Shown here in pieces: positions 7,396 to 16,287 of a DNA stretch of 32,242 nucleotides. The first letter of the stretch is position 1; each line of letters opens with the position of its first letter. Made by a program: the position numbers and the translations under genes. The notes below the pieces were generated by a model. It searched no databases. It saw only the letters and a list, made by a program, of their open reading frames with translations, and was not told the DNA's origin. The stretch covers positions 1 through 32,242 of the forward strand of contig DATGLT010000186.1 of NCBI GenBank assembly GCA_035294005.1, in the 5' to 3' direction. The DNA comes from JANXQE01 sp035294005 (GTDB lineage: Bacteria; Verrucomicrobiota; Verrucomicrobiia; Limisphaerales; UBA8199).

Positions 7396-8406
7396 CTAGC
7401 GCTTGGTAGGGGTCAAAACAATGTTTCGGTAGGCAATTCCTCCGTGATCACCCTGAAGGTAAATCGGACCGGGCAAGCCCTCGTTGCTGTCGATGGCTCC
7501 CCCGGTAATGCCGGGAATCTCCTGCTGATCGATAATCGTCTGACCGTTCTGGACGACTGTCACCCGCCGTCCAATCAGGGTAATGTCAAAGCTTTGCCAA
7601 ACACCGGGCCGCCGCGGCTGTTCAGGAGTGGGCGCAAGAAATCCGTACACGGCTCCCATATGATGACTGGGTGGCTCCTCGACCGAATCGTCCTCGACCT
7701 GAACCTCGTAACGGCCGCGCAGGTAGATTCCGCTGTTGGCGTTAGGGGGACAGTTGACCTCGATATGGAGTATGAAATCATTGAAGGTTTGGCGGGTGGC
7801 AAGGTTGGATCCGGCCGACGTGTTGACCAGAGACCCATTCTCGACAACCCAACTGGACGCCTTTGCCGGGTTGTCGAACGTCCAACCCGCGAAGCTGCGG
7901 CCGTTGAAAAGCTGAATGGGCTTGCCCCATTTGTAACCGGCGGAAGCTTTTAATTCAGGGGCCCGGACGCCTGTCCATGTCCAAGGCTCGCCATCCGGGC
8001 CCTTGGCAGTGCCCTTTAAGCGGTCCCCGATAAGATCGCCCTCGAAATCCAGGTCTGTCTTGCTGCCTTCCTGTGCGGCCGGAGAGGTGAACTGGAGGTG
8101 ATGATCCCGCACCTCGATACGTGGGAGTGGCCGCGCATTCCCCCAGCGCCCAACGAAACGCGCGCTCCACCCGGTATTGGTCTGTTGCAACTCGATCCAG
8201 GACGGCAGGGGCCGGCCAGCACGTGGATGTATGGTCAAATCCCATCTTCCCTCAAAAAGATTATCCGAGTTGGTTGTCTGCGCATCACGGTCGGCTCTGC
8301 AGGCGGGGGCCGATGCCAGGCTGGCACCGACGGCACACGCCAACACGACGGTTCTCAGGCTTGGCCAGTTTGATTTCAACTTCGTCCAATAGGTTTGTAT
8401 CTGCAT
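7396..8406 (-). CDS. Secreted DUF1080 (3-keto-disaccharide hydrolase-like) protein
   Basis: A signal peptide covers about residues 1-38 ('VVLACAVGASLASAPACRA'). Residues ~50-150 form a small beta domain ('GRWDLTIHPRAGRPLPSW') seen in front of some DUF1080 proteins. The DUF1080 jelly roll occupies ~160-335, with its usual motifs 'IQLFNGRSFAGW', 'NSGIYLRGRYEVQVEDD', 'GVWQSFDI' and the closing 'GPIYLQGDHGGIAYRNI'. DUF1080 enzymes characterised in gut bacteria cleave 3-keto-glycosides, while many verrucomicrobial paralogues are uncharacterised. It is the first gene of a possible three-gene minus-strand set with the TPR membrane protein and GH5 hydrolase. Its upstream region (8407-8561) is shared with the divergent small DUF1737 gene. 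Confidence 0.88.
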   Translation of the reverse strand: MQIQTYWTKLKSNWPSLRTVVLACAVGASLASAPACRADRDAQTTNSDNLFEGRWDLTIHPRAGRPLPSWIELQQTNTGWSARFVGRWGNARPLPRIEVRDHHLQFTSPAAQEGSKTDLDFEGDLIGDRLKGTAKGPDGEPWTWTGVRAPELKASAGYKWGKPIQLFNGRSFAGWTFDNPAKASSWVVENGSLVNTSAGSNLATRQTFNDFILHIEVNCPPNANSGIYLRGRYEVQVEDDSVEEPPSHHMGAVYGFLAPTPEQPRRPGVWQSFDITLIGRRVTVVQNGQTIIDQQEIPGITGGAIDSNEGLPGPIYLQGDHGGIAYRNIVLTPTKR

Positions 8407-8561
8407 ACTGTTCAGAGAGGCTCTGGGCAGAGTTCAACTGCGTTCGTGGTTAAAAGAGCAGCGTAACAAAGCCGCTTGAAATACAAAAGCAGGATCCGAT
8501 TCAGACCGCCTTCTTTGTTGTTGCTGCCCTCCGGCAAAGGCGTAGGCTGGTGACCAGCCCC

Positions 8562-8747
8562 ATGAGAATCAAACGCTACCACCTTGCCTCAAGTTCGGAT
8601 CCCCAAACGCTTCAAAACGAGGTCGCCAAGCTCCTGGCAGAAGGATGGCAACCGTACGGCCAGGTCATCGTGGCCGCGGCGGCCAATGGGTCGCAGGAAC
8701 GTTATCTGCAGACCATGGTGCAGTACGAAGGCGAAATAAGAAGCTGA
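8562..8747 (+). CDS. Small DUF1737-family protein
   Basis: The 61-residue product reads 'MRIKRYHLASSSDPQTL', then 'VAKLLAEGWQPYGQVIVA', then 'RYLQTMVQYEG'. This is the pattern of DUF1737 domains, which form a small alpha/beta unit of unknown function with the invariant 'GWQPYG'. A GTG four codons upstream (8550) is an alternative start, but ATG 8562 fits the domain edge. It stands alone between a divergent gene and the PSD1 gene. It has no signal peptide, so it is probably cytoplasmic. Confidence 0.75.
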   Translation: MRIKRYHLASSSDPQTLQNEVAKLLAEGWQPYGQVIVAAAANGSQERYLQTMVQYEGEIRS

Positions 8748-8837
8748 AGCGGACTTCGAACTCTGACGGCGGACCATAGCCGACCCGGGAGAAAAGAGTT
8801 TTCCCGGCAACTCGAGGCGCGCACGCGTCCCGGACAC

Positions 8838-8866
8838 TTGTAAAGGCCGGAACGACTGCGTACATT
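8838..8866 (+). promoter_or_regulatory. Candidate promoter of the PSD1 gene, giving a near-leaderless start
   Basis: TTGTAA (8838-8843) and TACATT (8861-8866) are exactly 17 nt apart, each four of six to consensus. Transcription starting seven bases past the -10 would begin at 8873, one base before the ATG at 8874. No Shine-Dalgarno is visible in front of that ATG. Confidence 0.3.
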
Positions 8867-8873
8867 CAGGCTA

Positions 8874-11800
8874 ATGCTGGACAAAAGCCACCCTGAAACA
8901 TCCGCGCCGTCCTCTCGCGGGGTTGTCTTTTTTGTTTCTCTGGCCTTTTATCTCACCCATTGCCTTTGCTCGGCGAGCGAACCCGACAAGGTCGATTTCA
9001 ATTTCCAGGTCCGCCCGATTTTGGCGGATCGCTGCTTCAAGTGCCATGGTCCTGACGAAAAGGCGCGTAAAGGCAAGCTTCGCCTCGATGTCGCCGAGAG
9101 CGCCTACGCGGTGCGCGCCACCGACAAACCGAGCCGCGCCATTGTGCCCTCCCACCCCGAACAAAGCGAATTGGTGCGCCGGATCACCAGCACTGACGAG
9201 GACGAGCGAATGCCGCCCGCAGCGAGCAACCTGACGCTTAGCGAGGAAGAAAAACAGGTTTTAACGCGCTGGATTGAGCAGGGAGCCGAGTACCAACCGC
9301 ACTGGGCTTTCATTCCGGTTCAGAAGCCGGCCGTGCCGGCCCGACGGACGACGGGAGAACTCAATTCGATCGACGCGTTCGTCATCGATAACCTGGCGCG
9401 AGAACGGTTGTCCCTCTCACCCGAAGCTTCACGCGAAACATTGATTCGGCGGTTAAGCTTCGATTTGCGCGGACTTCCGCCGAGCCTTGAGGAGATCGAC
9501 GCCTTTCTGGGTGATGCATCTCCAGACGCCTACGAGCGAGTAGTCGACAAATTCCTCGCCTCGCCCGCGTATGGCGAGCACCTTGCAAATGATTGGCTGG
9601 ATTTGGCGCGGTTTGCCGACACGTACGGGTACCAGAACGACGTGGCGCGCGATATGTCGCCCTGGCGGGACTGGGTAATCCGCGCGTTCAACCAAAATCT
9701 GCCATATGACAAATTCATCGTGTGGCAACTCGCGGGCGACCTGCTTCCCTCGCCCACACACGACCAGGTGCTGGCTACCGCATTCAATCGGCTTCATCGC
9801 CAAACCAATGAAGGCGGCAGCGTGGAGGAAGAGTTCCGGATCGAATACGTTTCTGATCGGGTTTCGACCGCAGGCACGGCGTTTTTGGGACTGACACTCG
9901 GGTGCGCCCGGTGCCACGACCACAAGTATGACCCCATCTCGCAGAAAGATTTCTACCGAATGTCGGCATTCTTCAACAACATTGACGAATCGGGTCTTTA
10001 CTCGCACTTCACACAGGCGACTCCAAGCCCGTCCCTGTTGCTCTACAAGCCGGGACAGGAGGCAAAACATAACCAGCTTAGGGAGCAAATCCAGGAGAAG
10101 GAGAACGCTTTGGAGCACCCGCAGGCAGAGTCGGATTTCGCGTTCCGTGCATGGCTCACATTTGGATCGGGCCGCATTCAACGGCCAGTGCCCGTTGCCG
10201 CCTTCGCTTTCGACCAGGTCGCAAACAACGTCAGTCCCGATTCGATCGGGACAAACCAGGCTGTCCTGATGGAAGGGCCTGGCCTTGATGGCGGCAAATA
10301 TGGGCAGGCCTTGAAGTTTAGCGGCGACAATGCCGTGGTTTGTAAAGGAGTGGGCGCTTTTCACCGCACCGATCCGTTCAGTTTCGGCCTTTGGCTAAAG
10401 CCGACCGAGCGGCAGGAACGCGCCGTGGTGTTCCACCGTTCTCGTTCGTGGACAGATTCGGGCAGCCGCGGGTATGAATTGCTGCTGGAGAACGGCGTCC
10501 CAAGTTTCGGGCTGATCCATTTCTGGCCGGGCAATGCGCTCCGCGTCAAGGCGGCCGAAGAACTTCCGCTGAACCAGTGGTCGCACCTGGCAATTACCTA
10601 CGACGGATCGAGTCACGCCTCCGGCCTGCGCATCTATCTCAACGGGCGAGCACTGCCGTTGCAAACCGTCCGTGACAACTTGTACAAGGACATTGTGCAT
10701 CGCGCGGAGTGGGGGGATAAGGACGTCGAGGAGGTTCAACTAACATTGGGCGGGCGATTCCGGGATTCGGGTTTTAAAAATGGATTAATCGATCAATTCG
10801 AGGTCTTTGACCGATGCCTGGTGCCGGAAGAAGTGCGCCTCGTGGCGGCGCCGGGCGACCTGCCCCAGGCCGACCGTCAAACGTTGCTAACTTATTATCT
10901 GAGCCGCTTCGATGTCTCGCGAAAGATTGGCCAGAACGCCCTGCACGACTTGCGAAACGCCGAAAATGAACTGGTCGACGACGTCAGCGAGATCATGGTG
11001 ATGAACGAAATGCCCGTGCGGCGCCCCACCTACTTGTTGAAACGCGGGGCCTACGACGCGCACGGCGAGCCGGTAGAACCGGGACCGCCGGAGAAGATAT
11101 TCACTTTCGACCCGAAGCTGCCGCGAAATCGGCTTGGCCTTGCCAAATGGATCGTGGACCCGCGCAACCCGCTGACCGCGCGAGTTGCGGTCAATCGCGC
11201 ATGGCGAATGCATTTTGGCCGGGGGCTCGTTTTAACGGAGGAGGACTTTGGGACACAGGGCAAATTGCCAACGCATCCGGCGTTGCTGGATTGGCTGGCC
11301 GCAACCTTTATGGAGCAGGGTTGGGACCTCAAAGCGTTGCACAAGCTCATTGTGATGTCGGCTACCTACAGGCAAACCTCGGTGGCGAGCCCCGATCTCT
11401 TTGCCAGGGATCCCGAGAACCAGCTTTTGGCGCGGGGACCGAAACACCGTCTGCGGGCGGAAGAGATCCGGGACAATGCGCTGGCCGTGAGTGGACTGCT
11501 TTCGAGCCGGGTTGGGGGACCCAGCGCCCGGCCGTATCAACCGGATGGATTGTGGGAGCAATCCGGCACGGCCAGTCATTACGTTCAAGACAAAGGCGAG
11601 GGGCTTTACCGTCGCAGCCTTTATACGTTCTGGAAACGCATCGTGCCGCCGCCGACAATGGTTGCGTTTGACGCCCCTACGCGCGAAGTCTGCACGGCGC
11701 GCCGCGAAACCACCACCACTCCGCTCCAAGCGCTGGTGCTGCTGAATGACCCGCAGTTCATCGAGGCCGGTCGTGTGCTGGCTGAGCGGTTAGTCGCCGA

Positions 11801-12065
11801 GTGCGGCGGAGATGTTGACGCGTGTATCGAGCGCGGATTTCGCCTGGCGACCGGGCGCCGGCCTCAGCCGCGCGAATTGGCCCTCCTGCGCCAACTCTAT
11901 GACGAACAGCTGGCCTATTTTTCCAACGCTCATGATGCGGCCGAACGATATCTCGCGATTGGAGATCGTCCGCCGAACAAAACCCTTCCCGCCGAGCGCG
12001 TCGCCGCTGCGTCCGTGCTCACCAGTGCGCTGATGAACCTGGACGAATTCATAACTGAAAGATGA
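8874..12065 (+). CDS. Planctomycete-type cytochrome protein PSCyt1-PSCyt2-LamG-PSD1
   Basis: The 1063-residue exported protein starts with a hydrophobic signal (about 16-34). PSCyt1 follows with a heme-type motif C54-F-K-C57-H58 ('DRCFKCHGPDEKARKGKL') and the typical 'RMPP' element. PSCyt2 (DUF1549) spans about 160-370, including 'RRLSFDLRGLPP' and a second heme-type motif C344-A-R-C347-H348. A LamG-like lectin domain is inserted at about 440-660 ('FSFGLWLKPTE', 'NQWSHLAITYDG', 'GLIDQFEVFDRCL'). PSD1 (DUF1553) covers about 749-1060 ('NPLTARVAVNRAWRMHFGRG'). These proteins are very common in Planctomycetota and Verrucomicrobiota. Their biochemical role is unproven, although association with periplasmic redox and polysaccharide use has been proposed. 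The stop overlaps the next gene's ATG (ATGA), so the two are translationally coupled. Confidence 0.95.
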   Translation: MLDKSHPETSAPSSRGVVFFVSLAFYLTHCLCSASEPDKVDFNFQVRPILADRCFKCHGPDEKARKGKLRLDVAESAYAVRATDKPSRAIVPSHPEQSELVRRITSTDEDERMPPAASNLTLSEEEKQVLTRWIEQGAEYQPHWAFIPVQKPAVPARRTTGELNSIDAFVIDNLARERLSLSPEASRETLIRRLSFDLRGLPPSLEEIDAFLGDASPDAYERVVDKFLASPAYGEHLANDWLDLARFADTYGYQNDVARDMSPWRDWVIRAFNQNLPYDKFIVWQLAGDLLPSPTHDQVLATAFNRLHRQTNEGGSVEEEFRIEYVSDRVSTAGTAFLGLTLGCARCHDHKYDPISQKDFYRMSAFFNNIDESGLYSHFTQATPSPSLLLYKPGQEAKHNQLREQIQEKENALEHPQAESDFAFRAWLTFGSGRIQRPVPVAAFAFDQVANNVSPDSIGTNQAVLMEGPGLDGGKYGQALKFSGDNAVVCKGVGAFHRTDPFSFGLWLKPTERQERAVVFHRSRSWTDSGSRGYELLLENGVPSFGLIHFWPGNALRVKAAEELPLNQWSHLAITYDGSSHASGLRIYLNGRALPLQTVRDNLYKDIVHRAEWGDKDVEEVQLTLGGRFRDSGFKNGLIDQFEVFDRCLVPEEVRLVAAPGDLPQADRQTLLTYYLSRFDVSRKIGQNALHDLRNAENELVDDVSEIMVMNEMPVRRPTYLLKRGAYDAHGEPVEPGPPEKIFTFDPKLPRNRLGLAKWIVDPRNPLTARVAVNRAWRMHFGRGLVLTEEDFGTQGKLPTHPALLDWLAATFMEQGWDLKALHKLIVMSATYRQTSVASPDLFARDPENQLLARGPKHRLRAEEIRDNALAVSGLLSSRVGGPSARPYQPDGLWEQSGTASHYVQDKGEGLYRRSLYTFWKRIVPPPTMVAFDAPTREVCTARRETTTTPLQALVLLNDPQFIEAGRVLAERLVAECGGDVDACIERGFRLATGRRPQPRELALLRQLYDEQLAYFSNAHDAAERYLAIGDRPPNKTLPAERVAAASVLTSALMNLDEFITER

Positions 12066-13564
12066 AGCAGCCGTTTTCCAACCCACCTGCCGGGCCGCCG
12101 GGTTTGCCATTGTGCACGGGGCCGCTGCCCGCCGCCGGATTGTCACGTCGGCATTTCCTGAATCGTTTTGGCATGGGTCTCGGAGGCATCGCCCTCGCCC
12201 ACTTGCTCAACCCGCTGCGCGCCCGCGGCGAGGAGATCCCCAATCCGAGTCACGGGGGCACTCTCAGTTCGCTGCATTTCGCGCCGAAAGCCAAGCGGGT
12301 CATTTACTTGTTCATGGCCGGCGGGCCATCTCAGCTGGAAACGTTCGATTACAAACCGGTGCTCAACGAGCGCAACGGCCAGAACCTCCCGGAATCGGTG
12401 CGAATGGGTCAAAGACTGACCGGAATGTCGGGCAACCAGGCGGTGCTTCCGCTGGCCGGGTCCATCTACAAATTTCAACAATATGGGAAAGCGGGCGCGT
12501 GGGTCAGCGAACTCCTGCCACACACATCAAAGGTCGTGGACGACCTGTGTTTTGTCCGTTCCATGTACACGGAGGCCATCAATCACGATCCGGCCATTAC
12601 CTTCATGCAGACCGGGTCGCAACTCTCCGGCCGGCCCAGCATCGGCTCGTGGTTGAGTTACGGCCTTGGCACCGACAACCAGAACCTGCCCGCCTTTGTG
12701 GTTCTGATTACTCCCGGCAAGGTCGATCAACCACTCTACGCCAGGCTTTGGGGCAGCGGCTTTCTGCCTTCCGAATACCAGGGGGTTCAGTTCAGGTCCG
12801 GCAAAGAACCGGTTTTGTACCTGGATAATCCGGCGGGCGTCAGCAGCCAAAGCCGCAGGTTGATGCTCGACCGCTTGCAGGAGCTTCATCAATTTCAAAA
12901 AGCACAACTGGCCGACCCTGAAATCGACGCTCGCATTTCCCAGTACGAAATGGCGTTCCGGTTGCAAACCTCCGTTCCCGAGGTCGTTGATAATTCGCGC
13001 GAACCCGACAGCGTGTTTGAGATGTATGGGCCAGACTCGCGCAAGCCGGGGACGTTCGCCTCCAATTGCCTGCTGGCCAGGCGCCTCGCTGAAAAAGGGG
13101 TGAAGTTCATTCAACTCTATCACCAGGGCTGGGACCAGCACGGCAATCTGCCAAAAGGGATCGCAAATCAATGTCGTGAAACCGATCAGCCGGCCGCGGC
13201 GCTGGTTGCGGATTTGAAGCAACGCGGTTTGCTCGAGGATACTCTCGTCATTTGGGGCGGCGAATTTGGCCGGACTAATTATTCGCAGGGCAAGCTCACG
13301 GCCGATGACTACGGGCGTGATCATCATCCGCGTTGTTTTACGATCTGGATGGCCGGCGGCGGGGTCAAGGCGGGGACAGTTCTTGGAGAAACCGACGAGT
13401 TCGGATACAACATCGTGAAAGACCCTGTTCACGTTCACGATTTCCACGCAACGATGTTGAGGCTGCTGGGGATCGACCACGAGCGGCTCACTTACAAATA
13501 CCAGGGCCGCAGATTTCGCCTTACCGACGTTTTCGGGAAGGTCATCGAGCCGATTCTCGCCTAA
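12062..13564 (+). CDS. DUF1501 (sulfatase-like) Tat-exported protein
   Basis: The start overlaps the upstream stop by 4 nt. A twin-arginine signal is present: 'SRRHFLNRFGMGLGG' at about residues 28-42, followed by a hydrophobic stretch ending before 'ARG'. The body matches DUF1501, an alkaline-phosphatase/sulfatase superfamily fold: 'VIYLFMAGGPSQLETFDYK' near the start, 'NHDPAITFMQTG', 'WDQHGNLPKG', 'LVIWGGEFGRTNYSQG', and 'DDYGRDHHPRCFTIWMAGGG'. The His/Asp/Glu-rich clusters look like metal ligands. DUF1501 genes almost always sit next to PSCyt/PSD1 genes in these phyla, which suggests the two products work together in the periplasm. The substrate is unknown. Confidence 0.93.
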   Translation: MKQPFSNPPAGPPGLPLCTGPLPAAGLSRRHFLNRFGMGLGGIALAHLLNPLRARGEEIPNPSHGGTLSSLHFAPKAKRVIYLFMAGGPSQLETFDYKPVLNERNGQNLPESVRMGQRLTGMSGNQAVLPLAGSIYKFQQYGKAGAWVSELLPHTSKVVDDLCFVRSMYTEAINHDPAITFMQTGSQLSGRPSIGSWLSYGLGTDNQNLPAFVVLITPGKVDQPLYARLWGSGFLPSEYQGVQFRSGKEPVLYLDNPAGVSSQSRRLMLDRLQELHQFQKAQLADPEIDARISQYEMAFRLQTSVPEVVDNSREPDSVFEMYGPDSRKPGTFASNCLLARRLAEKGVKFIQLYHQGWDQHGNLPKGIANQCRETDQPAAALVADLKQRGLLEDTLVIWGGEFGRTNYSQGKLTADDYGRDHHPRCFTIWMAGGGVKAGTVLGETDEFGYNIVKDPVHVHDFHATMLRLLGIDHERLTYKYQGRRFRLTDVFGKVIEPILA

Positions 13565-13689
13565 AGACAAAATGGCGAAAATGCCGGCTTGACGTTTTGG
13601 ATATTCAAGGCAGACTAACCGGCTCGATTAGCAAGGGCTGGGATGCCAATTCATCCGAACGGGATCCTCCTTTCAATCAGTTTTACATC

Positions 13690-15525
13690 ATGCAGCACAT
13701 ACGGAATATCGCGATTATTGCGCACGTCGACCATGGGAAGACCACGCTGGTGGATTGCTTGCTGAAGCAGTCTGGCACGTTCAGGGCCAACCAGGCGATT
13801 GCCACCGAGGAACGCATCATGGACTCGATGGATCTCGAGCGCGAAAAGGGGATTACAATTCGAGCCAAAAACGCCGCCTTCAAATACAAGGATTACCACA
13901 TCAACATTGTGGACACTCCAGGCCATGCCGATTTCGGCGGAGAGGTCGAGCGGATCATGAATATGATTGACGGGGTGCTCCTGGTCGTGGACGCGGCGGA
14001 CGGCCCCCAGGCTCAAACCCGGTTCGTGCTGCGCAAAGCCCTCGAAGCCGGCGCCAAACCGATCGTGGTCATCAACAAAATTGACCGGGACAACGCCAAT
14101 CCGCATAAGGTGCTTGACGCCGTTTGGGATCTTTTCGTTTCGCTCCACGCCACCGACGAGCAGATGGATTTCCCTGTAATTTTCGCCAGCGCCAAGGAGG
14201 GCTATGCCAAGGTGGACCTCAAGCACGTCAGCGGCACAATGGAACCGCTCTTTGATGCGATTATAAAGCACATCCCGCCGCCCCGCGCCCATGCGGGGGA
14301 AGGATTCAAGCTTCTGGTCGCCAATCTGGATTATTCCGATTACCTGGGCCGAATCGCCTTCGGCAAGATTTACAGTGGCAAAGTCAAACTCGGCGACAGT
14401 TTCGTCTGCATCCATGGGAATGGCCAGAAGAGCAAATCCAAGATCACGGCCATTTTCCACTTCGAAGGGCTTAAGCGGATCGAGATTCCTGAAGCCCACG
14501 CCGGGGATGTGGTCGGTTTGACCGGGTTTGAGGACGTGTTCATCGGGGAAACCATCACCGACACTGAAGAGCGGGCTCCCCTGCCCTTCGTTCCGATTGA
14601 TCCGCCTACGATCCAGATGCAGTTCGCCGTCAACGATGGTCCGCTGGCCGGCATCGACGGCCAACTGGTGACCGCCAGGCACATTTGGGAACGCCTGGTA
14701 AAAGAAGTGCGGACCAACGTCGCAATTCGCATCGAGCAAACGGAAGCGCCCAACATTTTCAACGTGAGCGGCCGTGGCGAAATGCAAATTGCCATTCTGG
14801 TTGAGCAGATGCGACGCGAAGGTTATGAAGTGCTGGTTTCGCGGCCCGAAGTGATTTATCGGAAAGACAAAGACGGAAACCTTCTCGAGCCGATCGAGCG
14901 ATTATTCCTGGAAATCCCAAAGGAAGCCATGGGCTCAGTGATGGAGAATCTCGCAGGCCGAAAGGCGGAGATCACCAACATGAGCCATCATGGCGAAGAA
15001 GTGAGCATTGAAGCGCTCGTCCCAACCCGGGGGCTGATTGGATTTGAAACCGATCTTGTGAACCAAACTCGGGGTCTGGGAGTCATGAGCCACTTGTTTC
15101 ACGAATACGGCCCGGACCGCGGCGAGATCGCGGCCCGCAAAAACGGGTCGCTGGTCAGCATGGAGAGCGGCGAAGCCATGGCTTACGCGTTAAACATGAT
15201 CCAGGAGCGCGGGCGCCTGATGGTTGAGCCGGGAGAAAAAATTTATTCAGGCATGATCGTCGGTGAAAACGCCCGTGAAAACGATATTCCCGTCAATCCC
15301 TGCAAAGCCAAGAAATTGACGAACATGCGCTCGCAAGGCGATGGCAAAGGCATTCAGCTCAACCCGCCGCTGAAAATGTCCCTCGAAAGGGCGTTGGAAT
15401 ACATCGGGCCTGACGAGTATGTGGAAGCGACGCCGAAAAACCTACGGTTGCGAAAGAAGATACTCGACGAAAACCAGAGGAAACGCGCCGCCCAATCGCG
15501 AGCGGTAAGAGTTGTGGCGGCCTGA
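13690..15525 (+). CDS. typA: Ribosome-associated translational GTPase BipA/TypA
   Basis: The product has 611 residues, close to the family's usual ~607. The GTPase motifs are complete: G1 'AHVDHGKTT' (11-19), the G2 region 'EREKGITIRAKN', G3 D75-T-P-G-H 'DTPGHADFGGE', G4 N129-K-I-D and G5 'SAKEG'. EF-G-like domains II, III and V follow, and the C-terminal domain special to BipA is present ('ARENDIPVNPCKAKKLTNMR', 'PDEYVEATPKNLRLRKK'). BipA acts in 50S subunit assembly and stress or low-temperature growth. The frame stays open for 357 nt upstream of the ATG, but that part overlaps the DUF1501 gene in another frame and has no homology, so ATG 13690 is chosen. No strong ribosome site is visible. 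It is an independent housekeeping gene in this neighbourhood. Confidence 0.97.
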   Translation: MQHIRNIAIIAHVDHGKTTLVDCLLKQSGTFRANQAIATEERIMDSMDLEREKGITIRAKNAAFKYKDYHINIVDTPGHADFGGEVERIMNMIDGVLLVVDAADGPQAQTRFVLRKALEAGAKPIVVINKIDRDNANPHKVLDAVWDLFVSLHATDEQMDFPVIFASAKEGYAKVDLKHVSGTMEPLFDAIIKHIPPPRAHAGEGFKLLVANLDYSDYLGRIAFGKIYSGKVKLGDSFVCIHGNGQKSKSKITAIFHFEGLKRIEIPEAHAGDVVGLTGFEDVFIGETITDTEERAPLPFVPIDPPTIQMQFAVNDGPLAGIDGQLVTARHIWERLVKEVRTNVAIRIEQTEAPNIFNVSGRGEMQIAILVEQMRREGYEVLVSRPEVIYRKDKDGNLLEPIERLFLEIPKEAMGSVMENLAGRKAEITNMSHHGEEVSIEALVPTRGLIGFETDLVNQTRGLGVMSHLFHEYGPDRGEIAARKNGSLVSMESGEAMAYALNMIQERGRLMVEPGEKIYSGMIVGENARENDIPVNPCKAKKLTNMRSQGDGKGIQLNPPLKMSLERALEYIGPDEYVEATPKNLRLRKKILDENQRKRAAQSRAVRVVAA

Positions 15526-15603
15526 CCGGCGGCTCGCGGTTACGGCCCTGGTTGAGGAAAAGAAACTGCTATCTGCCGGCAGAAGTTTTCGCGCGGCTTG
15601 TTT

Positions 15604-15623
15604 CCGGCGCCCGGGGGCGCCGG
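15604..15623. terminator. Perfect GC-rich hairpin between convergent genes; possible bidirectional terminator
   Basis: CCGGCGCC (15604-15611) pairs exactly with GGCGCCGG (15616-15623) around CGGG. It lies between the typA stop and the convergent ydcH-like stop. There is no T tract on either side, so a Rho-independent mechanism is not assured. A ten-base palindrome CTGCCGGCAG sits just before it at 15573-15582. Confidence 0.45.
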
Positions 15624-15641
15624 TCCTGTCCTGCAGAAATG

Positions 15642-15923
15642 TTAGTGGGCGACAAGCCCAACCGCTTCGGTGCTCGGGCAATTAACCGGCACGTGGCGGA
15701 TGATGTGGTAAATGTAATCTTTCAGCTTCGCTCGGCGCATCTTCAGTTCCTCGATTTCCTGGTCCGTTGCGAAATCGATGTCTTCTTCGATGCGATAAAC
15801 TTCATCGTCGAGGCGATGGTATTCCTCGAAGACGCTTCGGAAGTGGTCGCTCGAGCCCTTGAGCCGCCGGATGACCTCACGGTATTCCGGGAATTCTCGC
15901 AGGATAGGATGATGCAGGTCCAT
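15642..15923 (-). CDS. YdcH family (DUF465) small protein
   Basis: The 93-residue product starts 'MDLHHPILREFPEYRE' and continues 'IRRLKGSSDHFRSVFEEYHR', then 'LDDEVYRIEED', ending with 'LKMRRAKLKDYIYHII'. This is the YdcH/DUF465 helical hairpin pattern, including the 'HP' start and the K-x-x-R-L-x-L-K-D-like end. The start at 15923 is set by a strong Shine-Dalgarno (AAGAGGAG, complement of 15933-15940) nine bases upstream. The open frame extends 64 residues further, to 16115, but that part is not domain-like. It is cytoplasmic and its function in the family is unknown. It converges on typA. Confidence 0.85.
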   Translation of the reverse strand: MDLHHPILREFPEYREVIRRLKGSSDHFRSVFEEYHRLDDEVYRIEEDIDFATDQEIEELKMRRAKLKDYIYHIIRHVPVNCPSTEAVGLVAH

Positions 15924-16287
15924 TGGGACAATCTCCTCTTTTGGTTTTACAACCGGGTTTATGCCTTGGCAACAGCGTGAATACAATGGGTCGGAAAAAG
16001 TCGCATTCCGGGACAATTCGACGCGACTGGAGACGGAGTGAGGGGAGTTTTGTAAGGTCTGCCGAGGAGCTCGGCTTTCGATTGGAGGAATAAACAACGT
16101 CTGTTTCCGATCCATTCCGGGTCGGCTGCCTTCGTCGACCCGCCATCACCATAGCCGGATTTTCCCCGCAGTAAAGCTTTTATTACGATCGAGTGAACTT
16201 TTTTTGACAAAATCGCAAAACGCCAGGCGTAAGGGTTTGGCTTTTGCGTGTCGACGCGTAAGCGAAGTTAAGAAACCGGAAGGGACC
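15924..16287. other. Intergenic region upstream of the YdcH gene
   Basis: This 364-nt stretch holds the YdcH ribosome site at its left end and presumably that gene's promoter. I see no second coding frame, RNA gene or strong hairpin. A short ACGC-CTG-GCGT element near 16227 is followed by TTTT on the minus strand, but its stem is only 4 bp, so it is at best a weak end signal for the phosphatase gene. Confidence 0.3.

Noticed and set aside
6731..7399. Plus-strand 222-codon frame over the TPR membrane protein gene
   Set aside because: Its translation is an Arg/Gln/Gly-rich shadow of the real minus-strand gene.
9453..10364. 303-codon open frame antisense to the PSD1 gene
   Set aside because: It lies fully inside PSCyt2 coding sequence with its conserved CxxCH motif and has no domain character of its own.
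12527..13570. 347-codon open frame antisense to the DUF1501 gene
   Set aside because: The sense strand carries a clear family protein coupled to its upstream neighbour, and the antisense translation has no recognisable motif.
13333..13689. N-terminal extension of TypA by 119 codons
   Set aside because: It overlaps the end of the DUF1501 gene in another frame, and the translation is Arg-rich and unlike any BipA. The family start matches the ATG at 13690.
13651..14787. 378-codon open frame antisense to typA
   Set aside because: It mirrors a highly conserved GTPase gene. Long antisense frames are expected in GC-rich coding DNA, and the translation shows no domain.
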